From Kamptonema sp. UHCC 0994 (lineage in GTDB: Bacteria > Cyanobacteriota > Cyanobacteriia > Cyanobacteriales > Microcoleaceae): DNA of 54,418 nt. The position numbers and the translations under genes are program-made. The notes under the pieces were generated by a model. It was not told the DNA's origin. It did no database searches and saw nothing but the letters and a program-made list of their open reading frames with translations. Positions 29,601 to 38,069 of this stretch are shown here, piece after piece; the stretch's first letter is position 1; every line of letters begins with the position of its first letter. The stretch is from the NCBI RefSeq assembly GCF_029167235.1, contig NZ_JARFTR010000208.1, positions 1 to 54,418 of the forward strand, given 5' to 3'.

Positions 29601-32435
29601 TCTCTCATTCAACATCATCAAGAATCGCTCTTGGCAACGATACCGGTGCTCAAAGATAGCTACACGGCAGGTATGGAAACAGGCGATTTTCTCTTTGCTG
29701 GCTACAGCATGACAGCTTGCATGACTATTGCGCTTTTGGCAGGTGTAGACCTAGACACTTTGGTCTCCGAATTCGCCGTTTACAGTGCTGCTCTGGCTCA
29801 AATGAAACAAGATTCGGCGCATATTTATTTGGGCATAACTGGGCAAACGATAAAGCATTTGAGAGAAACGGTCAACCAACCAGATTGCTTAATTGGTAAT
29901 GCCTACGATGAAACGGTGATGCTGCCCAAGCACCAGCAGGATAACGATCTCATACCGATCGCGCTTGCCTACATCTACAAACTGCTGCTTGCCTACTCAT
30001 GGGGCAATTATCAAGCTGCCCTCGACTACATCACCCAAGTCAAGCTGTATTTGATGGCGATATCGGGAATGTTTGTGGTTCCCGTTTTCCATTTTTATGC
30101 CGCACTTACGTACTTGGTACTCTTTCCCACTCAGCCACAACCAGAGCAAGCCGAAATGCTTGCCCAAGCTGGAACCCATCAAACTATTCTGCATCAATGG
30201 GCGCAAAATGCCCCGATGAATTATTTGCATAAATGGTATTTAGTTGAGGCTGAACGGCAACGGGTTTTGGGCAACAAAGCAGGCGCAGTAGATTTGTACG
30301 ATCGCGCCATCTCCCTCGCTAAAGAAAATCAATTCCTCAACGAAGAAGCACTAGCTAATGAACTGGCGGCGAAATTTTACCTAGAGTGGGGTAAAGTACG
30401 GATTGCCCAGGAATACATGACGAACGCCTACTATGGCTATGCTCATTGGGGTGCTAAAGCCAAAGTCGCCGACTTGGAAACACGCTATCGGGAACTGCTT
30501 GCTCCCATTCTCCAACAAACTCGTTCTCCCCTCTCCCCTCACGAAACTATCTTCACCTTGGGAACTGTTACATCCACCAGTGGAGCCACTTCCAGTAGTA
30601 GTAGTGTCTCTGTAGCTTTAGATTTAGCTACAATTCTCAAAGCTTCCCAAACTCTCTCCAGTGAAATCGAACTGTCCAAACTGCTTTCATCGTTGCTTTC
30701 TATTGTTGTTGAAAATGCGGGAGCAGATAAGTGTGTGTTAATGCTCTTGCGAGACGATCGCTTGCTGGTTAAGGGGTCAATGACTGTTGGGGCGGAGCCA
30801 GTCGTGTTGCAGCGGATTCCGGTTGAGGAGAGTCAGGATATTCCTCACAAGCTGATTTACAAAGTCAAGCACAACCAGCAGACTGTTGTGCTAATGGACG
30901 CAACAGCCGATCCGACTTTAGCCAACGATCCGTATATTATTCGTCAGCAGCCTAAAAGTATCTTGTGCAGTCCCATCTTGCATCAAGGGAAGTTGTTGGG
31001 CATTTTATATTTAGAAAATACTTTAGCAAAAGGTGCTTTCACAAGCGATCGCGTCGAACTGCTGAATTTACTCTGCGCTCAAGCCGCAATTTCTTTGGAA
31101 AATGCCCGACTTTATGAGCAGTCACAAACTTATTCCCAACAGTTAGAGCGATCGCTCGAAAACTTGAGTGCGAGTAACTCTCGCTTCCATAACCTGGTAG
31201 ACAATGTGCCTGGGGTAGTTTATCAATATCGCATGAGTGCCGATGGGGTTATATCGTTGAGCTACATCAGTGCCGATTGTTACAGCTTGCTCGAAATTAC
31301 CCCGGAGCAAGCCATGTCGAATTGGCAGTTTTTCAACAATATGGTGCATCCAGATGACATCGCAAGTTTTCTACAGTCCCAAACTCACACCATTCAAACC
31401 GAATCTTCCTGGCACTGGGAAGGGCGAATCATCACCCCATCAGGAATTATCAAGTGGATTCATGGGGAATCTCAAATCCAAAGATTTGCCGATGGGTCTA
31501 TGGTTTGGGATGGATTGTTTTTGGATATTAGCGATCGCAAACGTGCTGAAGCCGGCATTATCCAAAAATCCCAAGAATTAGAGCAAGCTTTACATGACTT
31601 GCAACAAACCCAATTGCAAATGATTCAAAGCGAAAAGATGTCGGCTTTGGGTAACTTAGTTGCTGGCGTGGCTCATGAAATTAATAACCCCGTTGGCTTC
31701 CTAACTGGTAATTTGAATGAAGCCAAATCCACAGTTCAAGACTTAGTGGAGCATCTCAATCTCTATCGCGATCGCGCCCCGGAAACAGAGGTTGCCGACC
31801 ATGCCGAAGATATCGATTTAGACTATATTATCGCAGACCTGCCCAAAATGATTGACTCGATGCAATTAGGGTGCGATCGCATCAAAGATATCAGCACGAG
31901 TCTCCGCACCTTTTCCAGAGCTGACAAAGATTACAAAGTGCCTTTTAATATCCATGAGGGCATCGACAGCACGATCTTAATCCTCAAATATCGATTGAAA
32001 GCCAACGATGAGCGACCCGCTATTGAAGTAGTGAAAGACTACGGCAATATTCCGGCGATTAATTGTTTTCCAGGACAGCTTAACCAAGTGTTTATGAATA
32101 CTCTTGCTAATGCGATAGATGCACTGGAAGAATCAAATACAAATCGCAGTTTTGCCGAAATAAAGGCTAATCCCAACTGCATTACCCTTCAAACATTCTT
32201 AGTAGATCGCCAGGTAAAAATTAGTATTGCTGATAATGGTCGCGGGATGAATGAATCAGTCAAACAAAAAATATTTGACCATTTATTTACGACTAAAGCA
32301 GTGGGTAAAGGCACGGGATTAGGACTGGCTATAGCGCGTCAAATCGTCGTAGAAAAACATAGCGGTTCCATTCACGTTAACTCTATACTAGGAAAAGGAA
32401 CTGAATTTATCATCACCTTACCCACTCAGGCCTAA
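26538..32435 (+). CDS. Trifunctional Ser/Thr kinase / ATPase / histidine kinase 4 (one PAS domain)
   Basis: 1965 residues. Order: kinase (D143 in HKDIKPAN, D162 in DFS), ATPase (GFSGIGKT 343-350, without the palindrome insert found in 1, 2, 3 and 5), class A helical-repeat region, GAF (~1360-1527), a single PAS (~1548-1670; FHNLVDNVPGVVYQYRMS, ending DISDRKRAEA), HisKA (H1713 in AHEINNP) and HATPase. The PAS matches the first PAS of paralogue 1 in position and in its NxPGxVYQ motif. A second type of C-run/G-run element is inserted in frame at 28305-28342. The gene is bracketed by the 590-bp direct repeats, so homologous recombination between them would delete or duplicate exactly one gene unit. 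There is no clear ribosome binding site. Confidence 0.93.
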   Translation: MNMNNSHQNTNSPTNVQIPNYQIIQTVYSGSRTLVYRAIRTSDQLPVVIKLLKNDYPTFSELVQFRNQYTIAKNLNSPSIVQTYSLEPYQNGYALVMEDFGGISLKEWAMKGNLQSVQEFLTIAIALCNTLYLLYHERIIHKDIKPANILINPETKQVKLIDFSIASLLPRETQTLINPNGLEGTLSYISPEQTGRMNRGIDYRTDFYSLGVTFYELLTGKLPFQSHDLMELVHGHIAKAAPLVQEINPQIPSVLSDIVNKLMAKNAESRYQSALGLKYDLENCLTQLQVTGSIESFEIAQRDVCDRFLIPDKLYGREAEVETLLQAFERVSQGATEMMLVAGFSGIGKTAVVNEVHKPIVRQRGYFIKGKYDQFQRNIPFSGFVQAFRDLIGQLLTESDLQLEQWKSQILSAVGENGQVIIEVIPELSIIIGQQQPATELSGSAAQNRFNLLFQKFTQVFTSAEHPLVMFLDDLQWVDSASLKLMELLIADTGHLLLIGAYRDNEVNPAHPLMLTLSEIQKNQATINTITLAPLSQVKVNQLVADTLKCPENLALPLSQLISQKTQGNPFFATQFLKALHQDRLIQFTPPTPPYQGGATGGWQCDIAQVNQQAVTDDVVAFMGFQLRKLPTSTQQILQLAACIGNQFDLATLAIVSEKSEIETSADLWKALQEGLILPLSDVYKFYQGEENERLVVSNENTAKQIAKYRFLHDRVQQAAYSLIPDKQKTATHLKIGRLLEQKLSKLEQEEKLFDLVGHLNQGIELITQPQQREALAQLNLKAGQKARNSTAYAAAIVYLQTSIGLLEINCWQSQYELTLKLYVASAEAAYLNADLDGMEEMAAVVLQSAQTIFDKVKIYEIQIAALTARSLMLGAIAVGREVLAQLGVELPTEVDETKIGKALQDINRQLQDREIAGLIDLPMMSDRTTQAAMQLLGALSTPVIQGMPGLLPLLGATMVRLSLQFGNAPVSTVGYVIHGMVLCTFLGEVEAGYKFGRLALSLLERLNAQSMKSNTLNLFGSLIQHHQESLLATIPVLKDSYTAGMETGDFLFAGYSMTACMTIALLAGVDLDTLVSEFAVYSAALAQMKQDSAHIYLGITGQTIKHLRETVNQPDCLIGNAYDETVMLPKHQQDNDLIPIALAYIYKLLLAYSWGNYQAALDYITQVKLYLMAISGMFVVPVFHFYAALTYLVLFPTQPQPEQAEMLAQAGTHQTILHQWAQNAPMNYLHKWYLVEAERQRVLGNKAGAVDLYDRAISLAKENQFLNEEALANELAAKFYLEWGKVRIAQEYMTNAYYGYAHWGAKAKVADLETRYRELLAPILQQTRSPLSPHETIFTLGTVTSTSGATSSSSSVSVALDLATILKASQTLSSEIELSKLLSSLLSIVVENAGADKCVLMLLRDDRLLVKGSMTVGAEPVVLQRIPVEESQDIPHKLIYKVKHNQQTVVLMDATADPTLANDPYIIRQQPKSILCSPILHQGKLLGILYLENTLAKGAFTSDRVELLNLLCAQAAISLENARLYEQSQTYSQQLERSLENLSASNSRFHNLVDNVPGVVYQYRMSADGVISLSYISADCYSLLEITPEQAMSNWQFFNNMVHPDDIASFLQSQTHTIQTESSWHWEGRIITPSGIIKWIHGESQIQRFADGSMVWDGLFLDISDRKRAEAGIIQKSQELEQALHDLQQTQLQMIQSEKMSALGNLVAGVAHEINNPVGFLTGNLNEAKSTVQDLVEHLNLYRDRAPETEVADHAEDIDLDYIIADLPKMIDSMQLGCDRIKDISTSLRTFSRADKDYKVPFNIHEGIDSTILILKYRLKANDERPAIEVVKDYGNIPAINCFPGQLNQVFMNTLANAIDALEESNTNRSFAEIKANPNCITLQTFLVDRQVKISIADNGRGMNESVKQKIFDHLFTTKAVGKGTGLGLAIARQIVVEKHSGSIHVNSILGKGTEFIITLPTQA
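28305..28342 (+). repeat. In-frame palindrome (second site) in kinase 4
   Basis: The CCCCCCTTACCAAGGGGGG core with flanking runs encodes PPTPPYQGGATGG between LIQF and WQCDIAQ. Kinases 1-3 read FDWDIQH, FDWNIQH or FDFELGC here. The core is read one base out of phase with the element before Walker A. Confidence 0.85.
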
Positions 32436-32642
32436 AAAAAGTTAACTTTTCACTCTTCTTCAGACTCATTTCACCAATTACTCACCCACCAATCCTCAAA
32501 CAACAATGAACATGAATAACTCTCATCAAAACACCAACTCTCCGACAAATGTTCAAATTCCCAACTATCAAATTATCCAAACAGTTTATTCAGGAAGTCG
32601 CACCTTAGTATATCGGGCAATCCGTACTTCAGACCAATTACC
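32053..32642. repeat. 590-bp perfect direct repeat, copy B (kinase 4/5 junction)
   Basis: Identical to 26085-26674. It covers the last 383 bp of kinase 4, the spacer and the first 137 bp of kinase 5. Perfect identity across a noncoding spacer implies very recent duplication or gene conversion. Confidence 0.97.
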
Positions 32643-35600
32643 TGTGGTCATCAAACTGCTGAAAAACGACTATCCCACCTTTAGCGAACTGGTGCAGTTT
32701 CGCAATCAATACACTATTGCCAAAAACCTTAATTCACCTTTGATCGTCCAAACCTATAGTCTGGAACCCTATGAAAATGGCTATGCGCTGGTAATGGAAG
32801 ACTTTGGCGGGATTTCTATTCAGGAATGGGCAGTCAAAGGGAAAAACGCATTCTCATTGAGAGAATTTTTAGAAGTCGCGATCGCACTGTGCAATACCTT
32901 AGATATATTGTATCGCGAGCGCATCATTCACAAAGACATTAAACCCAGCAATATATTAATTAATCCTGAAACCAAAAAAGTCAAATTAATCGACTTCAGC
33001 ATTGCTTCCTTGTTACCGCGAGAAACCCAAATACTAATCAATCCCAATGTCTTAGAAGGAACACTAGCTTATATTTCCCCAGAACAAACAGGCAGAATGA
33101 ATCGGGGGATTGACTATCGGACTGATTTTTATTCTTTAGGTGTCACTTTCTACGAATTACTGACAGGAAAATTGCCTTTTGAATCCAATGACCCAATGGA
33201 GTTAGTACATTCTCATATTGCAAAAGCCTCGCCTTTAGTACATGAAATCACTGATAAAATTCCCTTTGTACTATCAAAAATAGTCACAAAACTGATGGCA
33301 AAAAATGCCGAAGAAAGATATCAGAGTGCGTTGGGCATAAAGTTTGATTTAGAAAATTGTTTAACTCAGTTACAAGTTACGGGTTCAATTAAGAGCTTTG
33401 AAATTGCACAGAGGGATGTATGCGATCGCTTCCTCATCCCCGACAAACTCTATGGACGAGAAGCCGAGGTATCAACTCTATTGCAAGCATTTGAAAGAGT
33501 CGCCAACCCCCCTGAATCCCCCCTTGCTAAGGGGGGACATAGGGGGGTAGAAATGATGCTAGTCGCTGGTTTTTCGGGGATTGGAAAAACAGCCGTTGTC
33601 AACGAAGTTCATAAACCTATTGTCAGGCAACGCGGTTATTTTATCAAAGGCAAATTTGACCAATTTCAACGGAATATTCCCTTCAGTGCTTTTGTGCAAG
33701 CGTTCCGAGATTTAATGGGACAATTGTTAACCGAAAGCGATCCACAAATCCACCAATGGAAAAACCAAATATTATCAGCAGTTGGAGAAAATGGTCAAGT
33801 AATTATTGAAGTCATCCCCGAACTAGAAAGAATTATTGGTCAACAACCACCAACACCAGAATTATCAGGAAGTGCGGCCCAAAATAGATTTAATTTATTA
33901 TTCCAAAAATTTACCCAAGTCTTTACCAGCTTAGAACATCCCTTAGTGATGTTCCTTGATGATTTGCAATGGGCAGATTCAGCATCGCTGAAGTTAATGC
34001 AGCTTTTAATAGCTGATACAGGTCATCTTTTATTAATTGGTGCGTACCGCGATAATGAAGTCAATCTAGGACATCCATTGATGTTGACTTTGAGCGAGAT
34101 GCAAAAAACACTCTTCACGATTAATACGATTACTTTAACACCCCTGAGTCAAATCAAAGTGAATCAGTTAGTTGCTGACACACTTAAATGTCCAGAAAGT
34201 TTGGCATTACCTCTTTCTCAATTGGTCTTTCAGAAAACCAAAGGAAATCCGTTTTTTGCTACGCAATTTCTCAAAGCATTGCATCAAGATGGACTGATTC
34301 AATTCACCCCCCCAACCTCCCCTTACCAAGGGGAAGCTACGGGGGGTTGGCAATGTGATATTGCACAAGTGAATCAGCTTGCTGTTACAGATGATGTTGT
34401 TGCTTTTATGGCATTGCAATTAGGTAAAATGCCTCTCTCAACTCAAAAGATATTGCAGTTAGCTGCTTGTATTGGCAACCAGTTTGATTTAGCAACTTTG
34501 GCAATTGTTTCGGAACGATCGGAAATCGAAACGGCTGCGGATTTGTGGAAAGCGCTACAAGAAGGGTTGATTTTACCGATTAGTGATGTTTATAAGTTTT
34601 ATGTCTGGCAAGAAAGTCAAGCACTTACTCAAGAAAATTCTCAGACGGTGACATACAAATTTTTGCACGATCGCGTCCAACAAGCCGCCTATTCGCTGAT
34701 TCCCGATGAACAGAAAACAGCAACTCATCTCAAAATTGGCAGGTTACTTCAACAAAATTTCTCTGAGTTAGAGCAAGAGGAAAAACTATTTGATATTGTC
34801 GGGCATTTAAATCGAGGCATTGAGTTAATTACTCAACCAAGAGAACGAGAAGAACTGCTACAACTCAACTTAAAAGCCGGACGGAAAGCTAGAGGTTCTA
34901 CAGCCTACGCAGCAGCAAAAATCTATCTAGAAAGAGGGATTGAGTTACTGACAAATAACAGTTGGCAACATCAGTATGAATTGACTCTGAATCTGTATGT
35001 TGCATCGACTGAAGTTGCCTATTTGAATGGTAATTTTGAGGAAATGGAACAGATGGCAGCACTGGTGTTGCGCTCGGCTCAAACCATACTAGACCGAGTG
35101 AAAATTTATCAGATCCAAATCAGCGCACTGACAGCCCAGAGTCAGATGTTAGAAGCAATATCTGTCGGCAAAAATGCGCTTGTAGAATTGGGGGTTGAGT
35201 TCTCATCTGAACCTGATGAAGCATTGACAGGAAAAGCACTACAAACCCTTGGCGATCGCCTTCAGGGCAAACAGATTTCAGAACTGATTAACCTCCCTGC
35301 GATGAGCGACTCAGAGACAATTGCAGCGATGCAACTATTAGCCATGTTGTTTTCAGCGATTTTTGCAGCGTGTCCTGCCTTGCTACCTCTGTATTGCTCC
35401 ACAATGGTGAGTCTATCTCTCCAATTTGGAAATGCGCCTGCATCAACAATCGGATATGTAGGTTACGGCATGGTGTTGTCTTCTTTTTTAGGAGAAGTAA
35501 AAACAGGTTATGACTTTGGGCGACTAGCACTGAGCTTAGTCAATGAGTTGAATGTACAGGAATTTAAGTCCTCAGCTTTACTTTTTTTTGGCGCTTTTCT

Positions 35601-37995
35601 CCAGCATCGTCAAGAAACACTAAGGTCAGTAATACTAACGCTCAAAGATAGCTATCTAGCGGGGATGGAAACAGGTGATTTCCTCGATGCTGGCTACAGT
35701 ATCGCTATTTGTTTTTACGATCATCTATTCGGTGGAGTGGCTCTGGACGATTGGGCACTAGAAATAGAAAATTACTGTGCTGTCTTAGCAACTCTGAAGC
35801 AAGATTCTCCTCTGGCTTACCTAAAGGCAACACAACAGACGGTGCAGAACTTGACGGAAATTGTCAAGCAACCGGATTTATTAATCGGTACTGCCTACGA
35901 TGAAACAGTTATGTTTCCCAAGCAGTATCAAAATAACGAACTCACTGTTCTTGCTGTTGTTTATATCTATAAACTGATGCTTGCCTATATTTTTGGCAAC
36001 TACACCAATGCCCTAGACTACCTTACCCAAGCTAACCGCTATTTGATGGCAGCAACAGGAATGATTCAAATTCCTGTTTTTCATTTCTATGCTGGGTTAA
36101 CCTACCTGGCACTATGCTCTATGGAGTCAGAAATTGAGCAAGCAGACACTCTGGCCTTGATGGAAATTCATCAAACGAATATTACTGAATGGGCGCATCA
36201 TGCCCCCATGAATCACCAACATAAATTTGACTTAATCAAGGCAGAAAAATGCCGAGTTTTAGGACAAAAAGCAGAAGCAATTGAGTTATACGACTTGGCA
36301 ATTGCTGGAGCCAAAGCCAACGAATATCTCCAGGAGGAAGCCCTTGCCAATGAACTAGCCGCGAAATTTTATCTCAACTGGGGTAAAGAAAAAATTGCCC
36401 AAATCTATATGCAAGAAGCCTACTACTGCTACATTCGTTGGGGAGCTAAAGCCAAAGTCGCCGACTTAGAACAACGCTATCCCCAATTGCTTGCTCCCAT
36501 CCTTCAACAAATTCGTTCTCCCCTCTCCCCTCACGAAACTCTGTTCACATTGGGGAGTGTCACCTCTACCAGTTACGTCACATCCAGTAGTAGCAGTATC
36601 TCTGTAGCTTTAGATTTAGCTGCCATTCTTAAAGCTTCTCAAACTATCTCAGGTGAAATTGAACTGGAAAAACTGCTTTCATCGTTGCTTTCTATTGTTG
36701 TTGAAAATGCGGGAGCAGATAAGTGTGTGTTAATGCTCTTGCGAGACGATCGCTTACTAATTAAAGGGTCAATTACGCTAGGAACGGAGCCAACTGTATT
36801 GCAGAGCCTTGCCGTTGAGGATAGCCAAGATATTCCCTTAAAGCTAATTTACAAAGTCAAGCATAACCAGCAGACTATTGTGCTGATTGATGCCAGTGCC
36901 GATCTTACTTTAGCCCATGACCCGTATATCATGCGTCAGCAACCGAAAAGTATCTTGTGTAGCCCAATTTTGCATCAAGGAAAGTTGATGGGAATTTTGT
37001 ATCTAGAGAATAATTTAGCAACGGGGGCGTTTACGAGCGATCGCGTGGAATTACTCAACTTACTTTGCGCTCAAGCCGCGATTTCTTTGGAAAATGCTCG
37101 ACTTTATGAGCAGTCACAAACCTATTCCCAACAGCTAGAACAAGCCTTACAAAACTTGCAGCAAACCCAATTGCAAATGATTCAAAGCGAAAAGATGTCA
37201 GCATTGGGTAACTTAGTTGCTGGCGTTGCTCATGAAATTAATAACCCCGTTGGCTTTATTTCCGGCAATTTGGATGAAGCTAAACGCACGTTTCAAGACT
37301 TAACCACACATCTAGATTTGTATCGTACTCAAGCACCTGCTGTCAATATTGACGACCATGCCGAAGATATCGATTTAGACTATATGATCGAAGACTTGCC
37401 CAAAATCATTGACTCGATGCAATTAGGGTGCGATCGCATTCAAGATATCAGCACTAGCCTCCGCACGTTTTCCAGAGCTGACAAAGATTACAAAGTGCCT
37501 TTTAATATCCATGAGGGCATCGACAGCACGATCTTAATCCTCAAATATCGATTGAAAGCTAACGATGAGCGACCCGCCATTGAAGTAGTGAAAGACTACG
37601 GGAATATTCCTGAACTCGAATGCTTTCCCGGACAGCTTAACCAGGTGTTTATGAACATTCTTGCCAATGCGATCGATGCCTTAGAAGAATCAAACATTGG
37701 GCGGAGTTTTGCTGAGGCTAAAGCAAATTCCAACAGAATTACAATTACAACTTCAGTAGAAGATAAGGTCGTAAAAATTACCATTGCTGATAATGGCAAG
37801 GGAATGAATGAATCAGTCAAACAAAAAATCTTTGACCATTTATTTACGACTAAAGCAGTGGGTAAAGGCACGGGATTAGGACTGGCGATCGCTCAACAAA
37901 TCGTTACAGAAAAACATAGCGGTTCCATCCACGTTAACTCGATACTAGAAGAAGGAACTGAATTTATCATCACTTTACCTATCAAGGCAGAATAA
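32506..37995 (+). CDS. Trifunctional Ser/Thr kinase / ATPase / histidine kinase 5
   Basis: 1829 residues. Order: kinase (D144 in HKDIKPSN, D163 in DFS), ATPase (GFSGIGKT 355-362), class A helical-repeat region, GAF (~1368-1531), HisKA (H1576) and HATPase. There is no PAS domain. It is the only member with both kinds of palindrome insert, one before Walker A and one before WQCD. The late ATPase segment FYVWQESQALTQENSQ pairs it with paralogue 6, while its first 45 residues are identical in DNA to paralogue 4. The C-terminal ATPase contains QQIVTEKH where the others have RQIV(V/E)EKH. It is transcribed with its neighbours through 70- and 74-bp spacers. Ligand and targets are unknown. Confidence 0.93.
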   Translation: MNMNNSHQNTNSPTNVQIPNYQIIQTVYSGSRTLVYRAIRTSDQLPVVIKLLKNDYPTFSELVQFRNQYTIAKNLNSPLIVQTYSLEPYENGYALVMEDFGGISIQEWAVKGKNAFSLREFLEVAIALCNTLDILYRERIIHKDIKPSNILINPETKKVKLIDFSIASLLPRETQILINPNVLEGTLAYISPEQTGRMNRGIDYRTDFYSLGVTFYELLTGKLPFESNDPMELVHSHIAKASPLVHEITDKIPFVLSKIVTKLMAKNAEERYQSALGIKFDLENCLTQLQVTGSIKSFEIAQRDVCDRFLIPDKLYGREAEVSTLLQAFERVANPPESPLAKGGHRGVEMMLVAGFSGIGKTAVVNEVHKPIVRQRGYFIKGKFDQFQRNIPFSAFVQAFRDLMGQLLTESDPQIHQWKNQILSAVGENGQVIIEVIPELERIIGQQPPTPELSGSAAQNRFNLLFQKFTQVFTSLEHPLVMFLDDLQWADSASLKLMQLLIADTGHLLLIGAYRDNEVNLGHPLMLTLSEMQKTLFTINTITLTPLSQIKVNQLVADTLKCPESLALPLSQLVFQKTKGNPFFATQFLKALHQDGLIQFTPPTSPYQGEATGGWQCDIAQVNQLAVTDDVVAFMALQLGKMPLSTQKILQLAACIGNQFDLATLAIVSERSEIETAADLWKALQEGLILPISDVYKFYVWQESQALTQENSQTVTYKFLHDRVQQAAYSLIPDEQKTATHLKIGRLLQQNFSELEQEEKLFDIVGHLNRGIELITQPREREELLQLNLKAGRKARGSTAYAAAKIYLERGIELLTNNSWQHQYELTLNLYVASTEVAYLNGNFEEMEQMAALVLRSAQTILDRVKIYQIQISALTAQSQMLEAISVGKNALVELGVEFSSEPDEALTGKALQTLGDRLQGKQISELINLPAMSDSETIAAMQLLAMLFSAIFAACPALLPLYCSTMVSLSLQFGNAPASTIGYVGYGMVLSSFLGEVKTGYDFGRLALSLVNELNVQEFKSSALLFFGAFLQHRQETLRSVILTLKDSYLAGMETGDFLDAGYSIAICFYDHLFGGVALDDWALEIENYCAVLATLKQDSPLAYLKATQQTVQNLTEIVKQPDLLIGTAYDETVMFPKQYQNNELTVLAVVYIYKLMLAYIFGNYTNALDYLTQANRYLMAATGMIQIPVFHFYAGLTYLALCSMESEIEQADTLALMEIHQTNITEWAHHAPMNHQHKFDLIKAEKCRVLGQKAEAIELYDLAIAGAKANEYLQEEALANELAAKFYLNWGKEKIAQIYMQEAYYCYIRWGAKAKVADLEQRYPQLLAPILQQIRSPLSPHETLFTLGSVTSTSYVTSSSSSISVALDLAAILKASQTISGEIELEKLLSSLLSIVVENAGADKCVLMLLRDDRLLIKGSITLGTEPTVLQSLAVEDSQDIPLKLIYKVKHNQQTIVLIDASADLTLAHDPYIMRQQPKSILCSPILHQGKLMGILYLENNLATGAFTSDRVELLNLLCAQAAISLENARLYEQSQTYSQQLEQALQNLQQTQLQMIQSEKMSALGNLVAGVAHEINNPVGFISGNLDEAKRTFQDLTTHLDLYRTQAPAVNIDDHAEDIDLDYMIEDLPKIIDSMQLGCDRIQDISTSLRTFSRADKDYKVPFNIHEGIDSTILILKYRLKANDERPAIEVVKDYGNIPELECFPGQLNQVFMNILANAIDALEESNIGRSFAEAKANSNRITITTSVEDKVVKITIADNGKGMNESVKQKIFDHLFTTKAVGKGTGLGLAIAQQIVTEKHSGSIHVNSILEEGTEFIITLPIKAE
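33505..33548 (+). repeat. In-frame C-run/G-run palindrome in kinase 5
   Basis: Encodes NPPESPLAKGGHRGV before Walker A, nearly identical in DNA to the copy in kinase 3. Confidence 0.85.
34307..34346 (+). repeat. In-frame palindrome (second site) in kinase 5
   Basis: Encodes PPTSPYQGEATGG at the same site as in kinases 4 and 6. The arms have drifted (CCTCC against GGGGAAG), so this copy looks older or less constrained. Confidence 0.85.
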
Positions 37996-38069
37996 ACCCG
38001 TTAATTTTCCCTAGCATCCAGAGTCATTTAACCCATGACTCACCCATCAATTCTCAAATAAAAACGGTC

